NCBI GenBank assembly: GCA_023053685.1
Contig: JALIGW010000002.1
Coordinates: 252,935,739 to 252,999,738 of the forward strand
Source: Diadophis punctatus similis
Taxonomy: Eukaryota > Chordata > Lepidosauria > Squamata > Dipsadidae
Length of the DNA stretch: 64,000 nt
Direction of reading: 5' to 3'
Shown here piece after piece: positions 23,791-34,200 of the stretch. The position numbers and the translations under genes were made by a program. Under the pieces are notes generated by a model. It was not told the origin of the DNA. It did no database searches and saw only the letters and a list, made by a program, of their open reading frames with translations. Positions within the stretch are counted from its first letter, which is position 1. Each line of letters opens with the position of its first letter.

Positions 23791-24516
23791 AAAGAGCAGG
23801 ACCTCTTGGCTTTTCTTCTAATGTTGGTCCAGGAGATCCTGAAGAAACCTAGTTAGCCACCAGCTGGATCTGGACAAGCAGATTCCCTGGAATTCAATGT
23901 GGGAGAGTTTTCACTAGGTGGTGTCCATTGGTGTCTCCAGGTCCTCCTCTTTGGCATATATGTTAGGTTCCGAGTGATGTATAGACCTGGTCCTGGGATG
24001 AATTCCCCATGAAAGCAGAATAAGATATGAAATGAAAAACTGAGATTTCGGGGAGGATGGTGAGCTGGGGGTCCTATTCAGGGGGCCCTGGAGGAGGAAT
24101 TCCCAAGAGAAGAATTTGGGGCGGACCCTTCCCCCACACACAGTGAAGCAAATGGGTGGTCATTCCTGAACTGAGTCCTCATTCTTCAGCTGTCCAGACC
24201 AGACACGTCCAATTGGTTAAAAAGGGGATGGGATTTTCAAAGAATCAGTCTTTGAGTACTACAGAAAGGAGTAAAGTTTATTTAAATCCTGGCTGATTCT
24301 CAAACCAACCCAGGAATATCTCCCAAAATTTCCTTACCTTTGCCAGAGAAAATGGAAGTTCCAAGGACCTGTGAAGAAACCGCCATGAGACACTAGGGAC
24401 AGCTGAAACCCCCCACCAGAGTTTGAGCAAAGCTGCCCCACAAAACACCTTCCCTCAATGGGGATAGTGAATTCCCCCGGCCCGGACCCAGCTGTTCCCC
24501 AGAGCTCTCTTTGAAT
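23791..24516. other. Nothing recognised
   Basis: Mixed-composition sequence without motifs, repeat ends or long credible frames. Confidence 0.5.
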
Positions 24517-25755
24517 GGACCTGTGGCTCCCCCTGACCCCAAGATCCAAAGGGGACTTCTATGCAAGGAGAAGGAGCTGCCACAAAGCCCCACCCCCATT
24601 CATGCTGCAAACAATTCCTCTGTAGAGCAAGAATCACATCTTCTCTCCCACACCCACCTCTGATCCCAGGATTCCCAGACTGGATTTGAAGAGCAGCTGC
24701 ACTTTGGAATCCATCCTGATCTAGAAGAACAACAAAGAAGCCCCTTCAGACAGCTGGTCGCCATCAGAACAGCTGTGCAACAGGGGGGCCTAGAAACCCT
24801 CCTCTAGGATTCTGCTGTTGGGATGGGTTGGGATGGGGGAGGGCTGGGATCAGTTACCTTCACGGGGTGGGGGATGGGGGGGCAGCTCCTCCCTTTCAGG
24901 GGCAGCCAAACCCCAGCTTTTCTCCAAAGTTTTTCCTGAGAGATCCCTCAAAAAGAGTGAGTTTAAGGAAGCCGGAATCCATTCACTGCCAAGAGTGTCT
25001 TTTCCTCATTTGTTGTTGTTCTTGTTGTTTACCATTGCTATTTTCTATGAAGGGGAGGTGAACATTCAGTATGTAAAATGTGAAATTTTGTGGAAAAGGC
25101 AGGGAGTTTGTGGAGAGAATTTCAGGGTCTCTTGCAGGATCTTCTGGGAAGCCCTTGAGGGAGTAAAAGGGAGGAAGGAGAGCGCTTGGATTGGGGCACC
25201 CTGGGTCCAAGGCCTACATGACCCGGGCCCCTGGGAGAATTGGGGGCCTCCAGCTGGTTTCTTTCACAAGGTTGCTACTGACAACTTCCCAGGAAAGATG
25301 CCTGGGAGAAAAGGCAAAGGATGTTAAGGCAACAAGAAACAAAGAAAACCACAAATACAGGAATGGCAGAGGCTGACTGAGAGTAGAGAAAGGCCCAGTT
25401 GTATTTTCAAATCCAATCCTCTCTGGGCTTCATTTTGACCTGCAAGGGGAGAATTGACTTGAAATGAAGGCACAAACACACACACCCTCACACACACACA
25501 CACATATTACGTTGCCCCAATATTTTTCAAGAGATTCCCTTTTACTTCTGTATGATAAAGTAGTTGAAAGCAAGTAAAGAAAGGATGGTGGTTTTGGAGT
25601 AAATGTGGGAATGATGGGAGGAGCCCCGCCCTGCCAAAACCCATAATCCAAACTCTCCCCTCTCCTCCAATTCCCTCTTCAGGGGGAGGGCCTCCCATCC
25701 ATCCCCCACTTCAAATGCCGAGGGAGCCAAGATGGAGGCAGGTGGGAAACTTCTA
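24517..25755 (+). repeat. Local module, diverged copy (delta)
   Basis: The start (ggacctgtggctccccctga, 24,517 to ~24,735) and the end (tgggcttcattttgacctgc, ~25,420-25,755) align with the module at 35,521-36,080. About 675 bp in the middle (24,736-25,410) are absent from the three young copies, so those derive from an internally deleted version or this copy gained an insert. It includes a (CA)n tract near 25,475. Confidence 0.75.
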
Positions 25756-25763
25756 TCAAAAAC

Positions 25764-25880
25764 TTCTATCAAAAGATACATGAGAAATTAACGACAACTA
25801 AATATAAAAATATATGTTTAATAGGGGATTTTAACGGTATAATAGATCCAAAAAGAGACTACATAACAGTGTCAAATTAA
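25764..25880 (+). pseudogene. L1 ORF2 endonuclease fragment
   Basis: A 38-codon frame ending at taa 25,878 contains LIGDFNGIIDPKRD, the active-site region (GDFN) of the L1 apurinic endonuclease. It is a short truncated fragment inserted at the end of the delta module. Confidence 0.7.
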
Positions 25881-25918
25881 GGAGACTTTGGAGCAGAGGA
25901 AGCCATGTTAGTCTACAG

Positions 25919-26320
25919 CAGTGATGGCAAACCTATGGCACGGGTGCCACAGGTGGCACGCGAGCCGTTGCCCTAACTCAGCTCCAGTGCGCATGTGCAT
26001 GCCCGCCAGCTGATTTTTGGCTCGCGAAGAGGCTCTGGGAGGGTGATTTCGGCCTCCGGAGGGCCTCCAGGATGGTGGGGGGAGTGTTTTTGCCCTCCCC
26101 AAGCTCCAAGAAAGCCTCTGGAGCCTGGGGAGGCCGAAAAATGGGCCCACTGGGCCCACTGGAAGTCGGGAAATGGGGAAGCGGGGGAGGTCACAGACGC
26201 ATGTGCAGGAAGGTGGGGCAAGTGAGGAGCTTTGAATTATGGGTGTGGGCACGCACACGCGTGCAATAGCGTGCACTTTCGCTATTTCGGCACCCGAGGA
26301 AAAAAGGTTCGCCATCACTG
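25919..26320. mobile_element. hAT MITE, 402 bp, with 8 bp target duplication
   Basis: Begins cagtgatggcaaacc and ends ggttcgccatcactg, its inverted complement at the tips. It is flanked by the perfect 8 bp duplication gtctacag (25,911-25,918 and 26,321-26,328), as expected for hAT. No transposase is present. The empty site falls inside another repeat. Confidence 0.9.
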
Positions 26321-26328
26321 GTCTACAG

Positions 26329-27130
26329 TGTCCCAAAACGAGGAGTTTGGTAGCACCTTTTCCGATTAACAATTTTTCTCAAAAGGCAGAAGCTTTTTGT
26401 GAGCTGTATCTCCCTTCATCAGAAAAAGATTCTGCCTGTTTTTCTGAACGTTAGTCAGAAAAGGCAGCCAGATTCCTTCCGAAGTTAAGGAGTCAATGTC
26501 TTTTCCCTTCCACCAAGCATCACAGGTTGGTATGGAAACAATCACCAATCAGTCTCTCTAAAGTGGAGATGAAAAGGGCTGGGACAGATGGAATGGAAGG
26601 TTTAGTGATCCTGTCAAGTTGCTTCACAGATGGCAAAAACTGAGGGAAAGGAGGGGGAACAGGACAAAGCAGGAAGGGCTCCTCCCAATGCTCTTGCCAA
26701 GGCAACTGCTCCCTTGTGCCTTTTCTGGGGGCGGGGGGGGGGAAATAGCCCAAGGGAACATGGGTGAAGAAGGTCCCAAGGTGAAGCCCGAGGAGCAATG
26801 GTATGCTGCAAGGGCATGGCTGGGAAAGCAACCAATACACTTCCAGTTCTCTTGTCCAGGGGCACCCCAAGAAGCAGCTGGGGCTATCAAAACAGGAACG
26901 GATTAGGCAAAATTATGCCGATCCTCCCATGGCGCATTGCACAAAACCCCCAAGGGAACTGGACCGGAGAGCATCAACCAGTCAGGTCAACAGTGCAGTA
27001 TTGAAAAATTAAGAAAAGCAGTAAAAGCGGTAAAAGTCTGGCTCTAAGAAACTCAGTATCATCTGAAGCATAAACCCCTGCCCCCACCCCTTGCAATTCA
27101 CTTAGTAATGGCCGAATTAGAAACATCTAG
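26329..27130. other. Old repeat fragment, then unrecognised sequence
   Basis: 26,329 to ~26,430 resembles a dispersed repeat carrying ctcccttcatcagaaaaag. The rest holds many overlapping short frames on both strands but nothing I recognise. Confidence 0.4.
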
Positions 27131-27136
27131 CTGGCA

Positions 27137-27475
27137 GAATAGAGTAGAATAGAATAGAATAGAATAGAATAGAATAGAATAGAATAGAATAGAATAGAAT
27201 AGAATAGAATAGAAAATAGAGTAGAATAGAATAGAATAGAATAGAATAGAATAGAATAGAATAGAATAGAATAGAATAGAATAGAAAATAGAGTAGAATA
27301 GAATAGAATAGAATAGAATAGAATAGAATAGAATAGAATAGAATAGAAAATAGAATAGAATAGAATAGAATAGAATAGAATAGAATAGAATAGAATAGAA
27401 TAGAATAGAATTCAATTCTTTATTGGCCAAGTGTGGTCGGATACACAACTTTCCTTCTCAATATAAATTGACCTT
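27137..27475. repeat. (AATAG)n microsatellite with LINE-type flank
   Basis: About 275 bp of (AATAG)n with a few agaaaatag interruptions. The flank ttctttattggccaagtgtg is a common squamate LINE/SINE end, so this looks like a LINE tail seeded into a microsatellite. Confidence 0.8.
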
Positions 27476-27689
27476 TTGTGCAGCACAAGTCTTTCAAAAG
27501 AGCATCAAACTGGTGTTGAAATAACACAGTCAACGCTCTTATTCATGACCAGAAAACCTACATTCAAAAGAAGCTTGTCAAGGGGTATAGAAAGCACCAG
27601 GGAGGCTTCTATCCACAGACACCTGGGGAAAAGCCAGGTGTTGGCACCTGTCTGCCCCTCCAGCCAAAAGGACCTTGGAAGGAATGCAT

Positions 27690-28090
27690 GGGGGGTGGGG
27701 AGAGACGGCCAAACTTTATTCCGGGGATCTTCATTCTGGGCTGTATTGCAAGGAAAAGGGGGATCCTCCCTGACCCACAGAAAGAGAGATCCCTACACAA
27801 TCGGGGTCGAGGGGCGGGTAATCTGAAGGGGCTGATTCGTCCAGACGTTCTGAGCAAGAGAGACGCGTGTTTGAAGGAAGGAAATCGCGTTTTTCTTCCA
27901 TGGAGTGAAGCTGCGCCTTTCGCGAGAGAGCCTAGCGGAGGATTCCCCTGGGAAGGGTGGGGTGAGCTGGGGAGAGGATCCGGCAGGATAAGATCCCTGC
28001 AGTGCAGATCCTCTCCGCCGCCTCCTGGTTTAGTTGAGGGCTTTCCGTAGCTGCCCTTCGGATTGTGGGGTTTCTGAGGCCCTTACGCTT
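27690..28090. repeat. CpG-rich module, copy 1
   Basis: Shares ordered blocks with 28,840-29,150: tgacccacagaaagag, a ggaaggaaatcg block, gaagctgcgcctttc, gcggaggattcccc and cagatcctctccgcc. Identity looks like roughly three quarters by eye. It may be a duplicated promoter or first exon, but I see no coding motif. Confidence 0.7.
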
Positions 28091-28589
28091 TTCTGGGCAC
28101 TCCCTATTCCGAAGTTCCAGGAAAACGCTTCCTCCCCCCCAACCCCCCAATCCAAACCCACCGATTCCTGCCGGCTGGAGCTTTCACGGTTCCTCGGAAA
28201 ACGTGTTTCGCTGGTTGTAGCCTGCATTTCTCTGCACATCGCGCGTTTCTCAGGAATTGCGTCGTCTGAAGCCCTATTCTGGGCTCGGCAGCCCCTTTCT
28301 GCAATCCCTTCGCTTTGCCTAGAGCAGGAACCAGCGTGGAATTGGACTGCCTGAGCCAAAGTGGTCCACGGGATCTTGAGACTTGGCTTTTGAGCCGTAT
28401 CATTCCACTCCACTCCACTCCTTTCCCTTCCCTGTATGTCCTTCTTCTACCTTCCTTTCCTTTCCCTTTCCCCCTTTATTCCACTCTTCCCCTTCCCCTT
28501 TCTTTCCCTTTCCCATTTCTTTACTACCTTTATTTTCTATTTTATGCCATGATAATCTTAATAATAATAATCATTGACCTCAGAGGTCT
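28091..28589. other. Module fragment and pyrimidine-rich tract
   Basis: 28,260-28,375 contains tctgggctcggcagcc and tgagccaaagtggtccacgg, which recur near 29,620 and 29,930. 28,385-28,545 is a long C/T tract followed by short ATA repeats. Confidence 0.5.
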
Positions 28590-28745
28590 TTTGAGATAGG
28601 TCCATGAATGAAGATATAGATGGACGTAATTATGGTATATGAGAACTGTATTTTAATTGTTTTTAGTATATATTTTTGTTGTAAGCCGCCCAGAGTCCCA
28701 TGGGAGTTGGGCGGCATAGAAATTTTACAAATAAATAAATAATAC
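28590..28745 (+). mobile_element. L2-type LINE 3' tail fragment
   Basis: The pattern gtaagccgcccagagtccca, then gggcggcatagaaattt and an (AAAT)n end is the same type as the antisense tails at 40,050 and 56,490. Confidence 0.7.
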
Positions 28746-28839
28746 AAAATAATAAAAAGGAACCTTTTGTTTTAGGAGCGCTTCTTGTTCCACAGCCGAA
28801 ATATGCAAATTTCTGGGAGGGGGGACCTCACCACAATTC

Positions 28840-29150
28840 CACTCTCCACCTGCACTTTTATACTGGCAAAATGTTTTCTGACCCACAGAAAGAGGGGTGG
28901 TTCCTTCACATTTGGGGTTGAGGGGCGGAGACTCGGAAGGAGCAAGACAGAGGCGTGTTTCAAGGAAGGAAATCGGTTTTTTCTCCCGTAAAGCGAAGCT
29001 GCGCCTTTCCGAGAGAACCGAGCGGAGGATTCCCCAGGGAAGGGGGAGGATGCCGGGGGGAAGATCCGGCTGAGCTAGGAGGGAATCCCTGCAGATCCTC
29101 TCCGCCTCTTCCTGATTTAGCTTCCCTTCGGATTGGGGGCTGTCTGTGAC
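28840..29150. repeat. CpG-rich module, copy 2
   Basis: Diverged partner of 27,690-28,090, with the same order of blocks. Confidence 0.7.
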
Positions 29151-29234
29151 CCCCAAGTCCCCGCTGGCTGTGGAGCTTCCCCTCCCCCCTTGTCATCCAG
29201 TACAGTAACTCTTGCTTTCTACATCTGTGAAATG

Positions 29235-29238
<4 letters not shown>

Positions 29239-29282
<44 letters not shown>
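29239..29282. repeat. (GT)n microsatellite
   Basis: About 22 uninterrupted GT units. Confidence 0.95.
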
Positions 29283-29284
<2 letters not shown>

Positions 29285-29374
29285 GGCCAGAATACAGATG
29301 CTTCCAGCCGCTGTTCTGCATTGGGGGGACGAAGCGTTTATCTCGGACTTTGGAGGTGGGAAGGGCCAGAACCA

Positions 29375-29618
29375 GCGGCAGAACCAATGGGAATTCTCCC
29401 TGCTTGAACGTCATCGGTCTCCAGGCAGAGTCCTTTGCGTCTTCCCTGAAGGAGAAGAGCAAGTTCTAGGACTAGGTAGAGAGAGAAGCGGAGAAAGTGG
29501 GAGGGAGGATCTTGGCCTGAATAACCGCGCGCAAAATCTCTCCTTAATTGGGAAGACTCTGCCTGGAGACCGATGCTGCTGCTGAAGAGAGAATTCCCAT
29601 TGGTCCTACTGTTCTGTT
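29375..29618. repeat. Inverted repeat, ~65 bp arms
   Basis: accaatgggaattct and atcggtctccaggcagagtc in the left arm (29,375-29,440) return inverted as gactctgcctggagaccgat and agaattcccattggt in the right arm (29,548-29,618). The spacer is about 110 bp. The arms differ by several substitutions and a small gap. Confidence 0.8.
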
Positions 29619-29644
29619 CCCATTCTGGGCTCGGCAGCCTTAAG

Positions 29645-29880
29645 AGCTGAAGTGGTGCAGTGGTTAAATGCAGCCATTGCAGGCTGACTGGTAGTTCAAC
29701 AGTTCAGCTGTTCAAATCTCACTAGGCTCAAGGTTGACTCAGCCTTCCATCCTTCCGAGGTCGGTAAAATGAGGACCCAGATTGTTGGGGGCAATATGCT
29801 GAACTCTGTAAACCGCTTAGAGAGTGCTGTAAAGCACTATGAAGCAGTATATAAGAAAAGTGCTATTGCTATTGCTATGC
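29645..29880 (+). mobile_element. tRNA-derived SINE (squamate type)
   Basis: A-box-like tggtgcagtgg at 29,653 and B-box-like gttcaaatctc at 29,710 form a Pol III promoter. The body includes ctcaaggttgactcagcc and taaaccgcttagagag, and the tail ends (tattgc)n. The layout matches known squamate tRNA-derived SINEs. Confidence 0.85.
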
Positions 29881-29950
29881 GATCCCTTCCCTTCGCGGAG
29901 AGAGGGAACCAGCGAGGAATTCCATTGCCTGAGCCAAAGTGGTCCACGGG

Positions 29951-30104
<154 letters not shown>

Positions 30105-30297
30105 CAGAGTTGGAAGGGACCTTGGAGGTCTTCTAGTCCAACCCTCTGCTTAGGCAGGAAACCCTACACTACTTCAGACAAATGGCTATCCAACATCTTC
30201 TTAAAATCTTCCAGTGTTGGAGCATCCACAACTTCTGGAGGCAAGCTGTTCCACTGATTAATTGTTCTAATCTTGAGACAGATCGTTTTCTCAAGGG
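30105..30297 (-). mobile_element. CR1 LINE, 5'-truncated 3' end
   Basis: On the minus strand it encodes the end of CR1 ORF2 (NQWNSLPPEVVDAPTLEDFK, ending SEVV), then the 3' UTR with agaagacctccaaggtccct, and runs into (TTG)n(TTA)n. Confidence 0.85.
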
Positions 30298-31212
30298 GGG
30301 GGGGGGGACACACGAGGGCAACAGTGAGAATCGGGTGGAAAAGAAGGTGCGATCCTCCCATGGGATCCACCTCCCGCAATGCAAACAGCCTTCACGCCGC
30401 CCGCTCCCCCCCCCCTTTTCCCTCGTTCAGACGGTTAAGAAGCAGGCAAGGGGCGCAGTTTCTTCCCCGCCACCGCTCGGATCAACTGCGGGGAAAATGT
30501 ACAGAGCAGAGCCGGGTGGAGGGTAGTAGAGTCGCCGCGGCGGCACCGATCCTTGCGAGAGAGGAAGCCGTAAAGCAACGGGGGGGGGGAATAAACGGGG
30601 AGGCTGGGAGAGCCGGGAACTAAACTTCCAGGCGAAGTTTTCAGCGCTGCGGAAACCAAACAATCGCGCGGCCCCAAATCATTTGGAAGAAGCGGCAGGG
30701 CGGCCTCGGAACTGTTTATGCCCCCCCCAATCCTCAGAGCTTCACGCTGCCCTCCAGTCTTGCTCATCTTTCGGTTGACAGACTGACCACCTCACCCTAA
30801 ACCGCGTCCCCAGCACAGCGTGGGGGCCGCGGTGGCTCACCTGATAAGACGCTGAGCCTGCGCTTGGCTGAGGACCGTAGCTCGGCGGCTCGATTCCCGT
30901 GAGCGAAGGGGTAGGAAAGGAGCCTCCCCCGGTTGCCTACTGGCATTCAGGCGTCCCACACCACCCGAAAAAATAGCTAGCCACACTTGGGTGCCATCCG
31001 CTAAAAAAAAAAACCCGCAGCGCCCAGAGCTCCCACCCCTAACAGGAGGGCGATGCCCGGTCAAGGGAGTTGGCTGGGTCCTTGGGCAGCCCTCCAAGGG
31101 ACAACTCCTTTTGCAGTGGATTCCGCCACCCCTTAAATATACTTCATTTGTTTGTGTGGATCAGCCTGCCTCTCAGTCACGGAGCGTATAAAAACTGCAT
31201 AAACCGTATAAA
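30298..31212 (+). repeat. Local module, longer CpG-rich version (epsilon)
   Basis: gagggcaacagtgagaatcg, gcaaacagccttcacgcc and ttaagaagcaggca match the young modules (36,419 onward). It then carries ~650 bp of CpG-rich sequence plus a SINE that they lack, and rejoins them at ccgccaccccttaaatatac. It ends in cgtataaaaactgcataaac, where the hAT is inserted. Confidence 0.75.
30823..31017 (+). mobile_element. tRNA-derived SINE, second type
   Basis: A-box tggctcacctg at 30,833 and B-box-like ggctcgattcc at 30,887, a gataagacgctgagcctg body and an A-rich end (ctaaaaaaaaaaac). The sequence differs from the SINE at 29,645. Confidence 0.7.
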
Positions 31213-31495
31213 GCAGTGGTTCCCAACATGGGGGTCGGGACCCCTTTGGGGGTCGAACGACCATTTCCCAGGGGTCGCCCCGGCATCCTCAGCTCCCCCC
31301 CCCCCCCCACTGCCACAAGCCTGGCCATATGGCTCAACTCGCCCGAGCCCTCTGATTGGTCGGGAGAGGTGCCATTCGGTGAGAGGCGTTTGTGACGCCT
31401 GGCATCAGCTAAGGGGCGGGGCATCGCAAGATTGCGCGCTGGAGAGTACAAGGCAGTGCTTAAGACATCTGTGGCCACCCCTGTCTCCTGCTTGC

Positions 31496-32086
31496 AGCGG
31501 CAGTTTCTTCCCGCTGGTGTCGAAGGGAAAGGGAGTCACGGGAGGGAACGGCCAGCCAACGACCACTTAAGTTTAACAGCGCACGATGGCGGGAAGGAGG
31601 ACAGCTGGGTCGGAATCGTCTGTCTGCCCTCTCGCCCTCAGCTGGCGCGGAGACCCAGCGAAGAAAGAGGCAAACAGGGAGGGAGGGAAGAGAGAGACTG
31701 AGAGATATTAGAGCAGGGCTAGCCTGATCATGTAGCCTCGGTGCTGAGGGCGCCACTGCTGGGGTGGGGGGCAGGAGGAGCTAAGCCGGAGGGAACTGGA
31801 GAAGGTGGTGGTGCCGGAGCATGGTCCATCGCTGCTGCCCTGCTCCGTATGATCAGGCTAGCCCTGTGCTAATATCTCTCAGTCTCTCTCTTCCCTCCCT
31901 CCCTGTTTGCCTCTTTCTTCGCTGGGTCTCCGCGCCAGCCGAGGGCGAGAGGGCAGACAAACGATCCCGACCCGGCTGTCCTCCTTCCCGCCGTCGTGCG
32001 CTGTTAAACTTAAGTGGTTGTTGGCTGGCCGTTCCCCCGTGACTCCCTTTCCCTTCGACACCAGCAGGAAGAAATTGCCGCTGCGA
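31496..32086. repeat. Internal palindrome of the hAT, ~235 bp arms
   Basis: 31,496-31,730 and 31,851-32,086 are inverted copies (agggctagcctgatca against gatcaggctagccct at the centre) around a 120 bp spacer. Together with 34,505-34,957, the element holds three copies of its terminal segment, two of them inverted relative to the left end. Confidence 0.88.
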
Positions 32087-32316
32087 GCCCCCCCCCCCCC
32101 CGCCCGGTTTGCAAGTCCCGGCTGTAGTCGGAGATGTGGGACGTGGCAAGCGAGGAGACGGGGATGCCGGAGGGGGTAGCAGGGAGTGTCTGGGCGGGAG
32201 AATTTAATAAAATATAAAATATAGTTCTTAAAGCAGAAGACATATAAACCCAAGGGGACAAACGGGTGTAAGGAAGGAGAGAGTTTGAAGCTTCTCATAA
32301 ATCAAATTTGCAAAGA

Positions 32317-32496
32317 ATGAAGGAGGAACAGAAGAGTTTGAAGGAATTGTCCTCCAGCCACAAAGGGGAATCTTTGAAAAGGCAGCTGGGCAAGGGGACC
32401 ATAAGCGCCTTGCGGGACGTCTCACTGCAGGACCTGCGGTTGTGCTACGAGCTCATCCAGTGCATCGGCTCCGGCACTTACGGTGACGTTTACAAG
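32317..32496 (+). pseudogene. Captured first exon of a MAP4K-type (GCK family) kinase
   Basis: The frame from ATG 32,317 gives 60 residues ending exactly at a splice-donor-like tacaag|gtgcgc. Residues 31-60 contain LRDVSLQDL, YELIQCIGSG and TYGDVYK. This is the N-terminus and glycine-rich ATP-binding loop (residues 51-58) of a Ste20/germinal-centre kinase, closest in memory to MAP4K2, in which a similar boundary follows the VYK. The catalytic loop, DFG and all other kinase exons are absent from the window, and intron-like sequence follows. It lies inside a hAT with matching outer target duplications, so it is best read as host DNA carried by the transposon. A real gene whose first exon is framed by hAT copies is less likely. 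Confidence 0.65.
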
Positions 32497-33367
32497 GTGC
32501 GCAATGGCGCACCTGGGGCGCCTGGCCGGCTTTGGAAAGGGTCCCCCGGGGCACGCTTGGGGAGGGAAAGGCACCACCACCGGGGCGAAGAGGAGCCGCA
32601 GAGGCGGCTGAATGACCAGGAAGGAAGGCAGGAGGATCCCGAGCCACCCAAGCCCTGCCTTGCAAGCTCGCCCAGGCTCTTCCTCCACCGCAGATAAGGA
32701 CGGCTGGCAACGTGATGCAGCTGCCGGTCTCCAGGAGAGAGGAGAGAGAGCAGGGGGAGGGGGTTTCTAATCGGGTGTCCCTATGACTGGCAGCTCCCCC
32801 TTTTCTTCTAACTCTACCCTCCTCCTGTTGGGCAACTTCTCCAAAGCGCGCTTTTGGAGACGCGCAATGGGGAGCAAGGAGTCGTGGACGGGATCGCTGC
32901 ACGGTGGTGGGGATTTGCAGCCCTCCATCTCCCGGGTGGGGTATGGATCGGACTGGGGAAGGGGTGCAGAGGGGTGGGGGAGAAGCAGGAAATTATGGCC
33001 AGGTTTCCAGGGCTGCTCTCTCTGGGGAGTGTCCGGGTCTCTTGGGGCCAGCCTTTTTTTTTTTTTTTTTTGCACTGGGAGCTTTCTCCAAAGGGTTGCC
33101 CCCAAGCAGAGGGCGCCTTTTGGAGAAGGCGAGGTGAGGGTGGGGTGGGCTGGCTGGCTAGCTGGTTCGCTGGACAAGGTCGGCTCTGTGGGGCAGGCTG
33201 GCTTTGCTACAAGTGTAGGCAGGGCGGGCAGGATCTCTTCCCTGCTCGCTCCGCTTTCATGGAGTGACTGAATAACCAAAATGCGCTTATTTGTCCGGGT
33301 TGCCAGAGAGTTTGGCACACACGGATCTTGCGGTGCTGAGGGCTAGGAGAGGGAAGAAGAGAAAAGA
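32497..33367. other. Captured intron-like sequence, no features
   Basis: GC-rich sequence after the kinase exon, with a T-run at 33,053-33,071. I see no second kinase exon. Confidence 0.45.
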
Positions 33368-33770
33368 GAAGGAAGGAAGGAAGGAAGGAAGGAAGGAAGG
33401 AAGGAAGGAAGGAAGGAAGGAAGGAAGGAAGGAAGGAAGGAAGGAAGACCAGAGATAGATGGATGGATGGAAGGAAGGAAGGAAGGAAGGAAGGAAGGAA
33501 GGAAGGAAGGAAGGAAGGAAGGAAGGAAGGAAGGAAGGGAAGGAGAGGAAGGAAGGGAAGGAGAGGAAGAAGAGGAAGAAGAAGAATGTTAGCTGGGGTG
33601 GGAGGAAGGAAGCAAGGAAGAGAAAAAAGTGAGAGAGGGAAAGAAAGAAAAAGAAAGAAAAGAAAGAAAGAAAGAAAGAAAAAGAAAGAAAGAAAGAAAG
33701 AAGAGGAAGGTTAGGAGGGAGGAAGGAAGGAAGGAAGGAAGAGAAAAAAGTGAGAGAGGGAAAGAAAGTA
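33368..33770. repeat. (GGAA)n / purine-rich microsatellite inside the hAT
   Basis: Two blocks of (GGAA)n separated by gatggatggatgg, then degenerate GAAA and GGAA tracts to about 33,770. Confidence 0.93.
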
Positions 33771-34066
33771 AGTAAGAAAAAAACTGTTGAAAGAAGAGCC
33801 TTGCAAATTAAAATTGTTGTCTTTGCAGGGGTTTTGGGAAGGGTGGGTGAGTAGGCCCCATGGGGGAGGAAGGAATATGGGGCTGTTTTAAGAAGAGCTT
33901 AAAAGAGAAAATTGGCTTTGGGGACCCTGGCAATGTTTTTGGACCAATCATGGGTTTTTTTGCCCCCTGTTTGCCTCCTGAAACTTTGGAGTCCTGGGAG
34001 AAAGCTACTAAACAGGGATTACTTTGCTGGAAGCTTATCTGATTTCTAGTTTTTCGACACTGCAGG

Positions 34067-34200
34067 CCACAATTTCTCAACCTCAACAACTTGAATATAC
34101 CTGGACTTCAACTCCCAAAATTCCCTAGCCAGCTGTGCTTTGAATTCTGGGAGTTGAAGTCCAGGCACCTTAAAAGTTGCTGAGATTGAGAAATATTGCT
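34067..34200. mobile_element. Small palindromic MITE-like repeat
   Basis: ctggacttcaactccca returns inverted as gggagttgaagtccag, flanked by tctcaacctcaac and its inverse-like gctgagattgagaa. It is a common short foldback repeat, nested in the hAT. Confidence 0.7.

Noticed and set aside
24334..24637. Short Gly/Ser-rich minus-strand frames
   Set aside because: No family similarity, and partly inside the diverged delta module.
26500..27000. Several overlapping frames on both strands (up to 116 codons)
   Set aside because: No recognisable motif, and open frames in conflicting phases.
32317..32496. Functional kinase gene at this locus
   Set aside because: Only the N-terminal exon is present. 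No catalytic loop, DFG or APE motif occurs anywhere in the window, and the exon lies within a transposon.
32767..33318. 183-codon minus-strand frame and plus-strand overlaps after the kinase exon
   Set aside because: Low-complexity, mutually overlapping frames in intron-like sequence with no motif.
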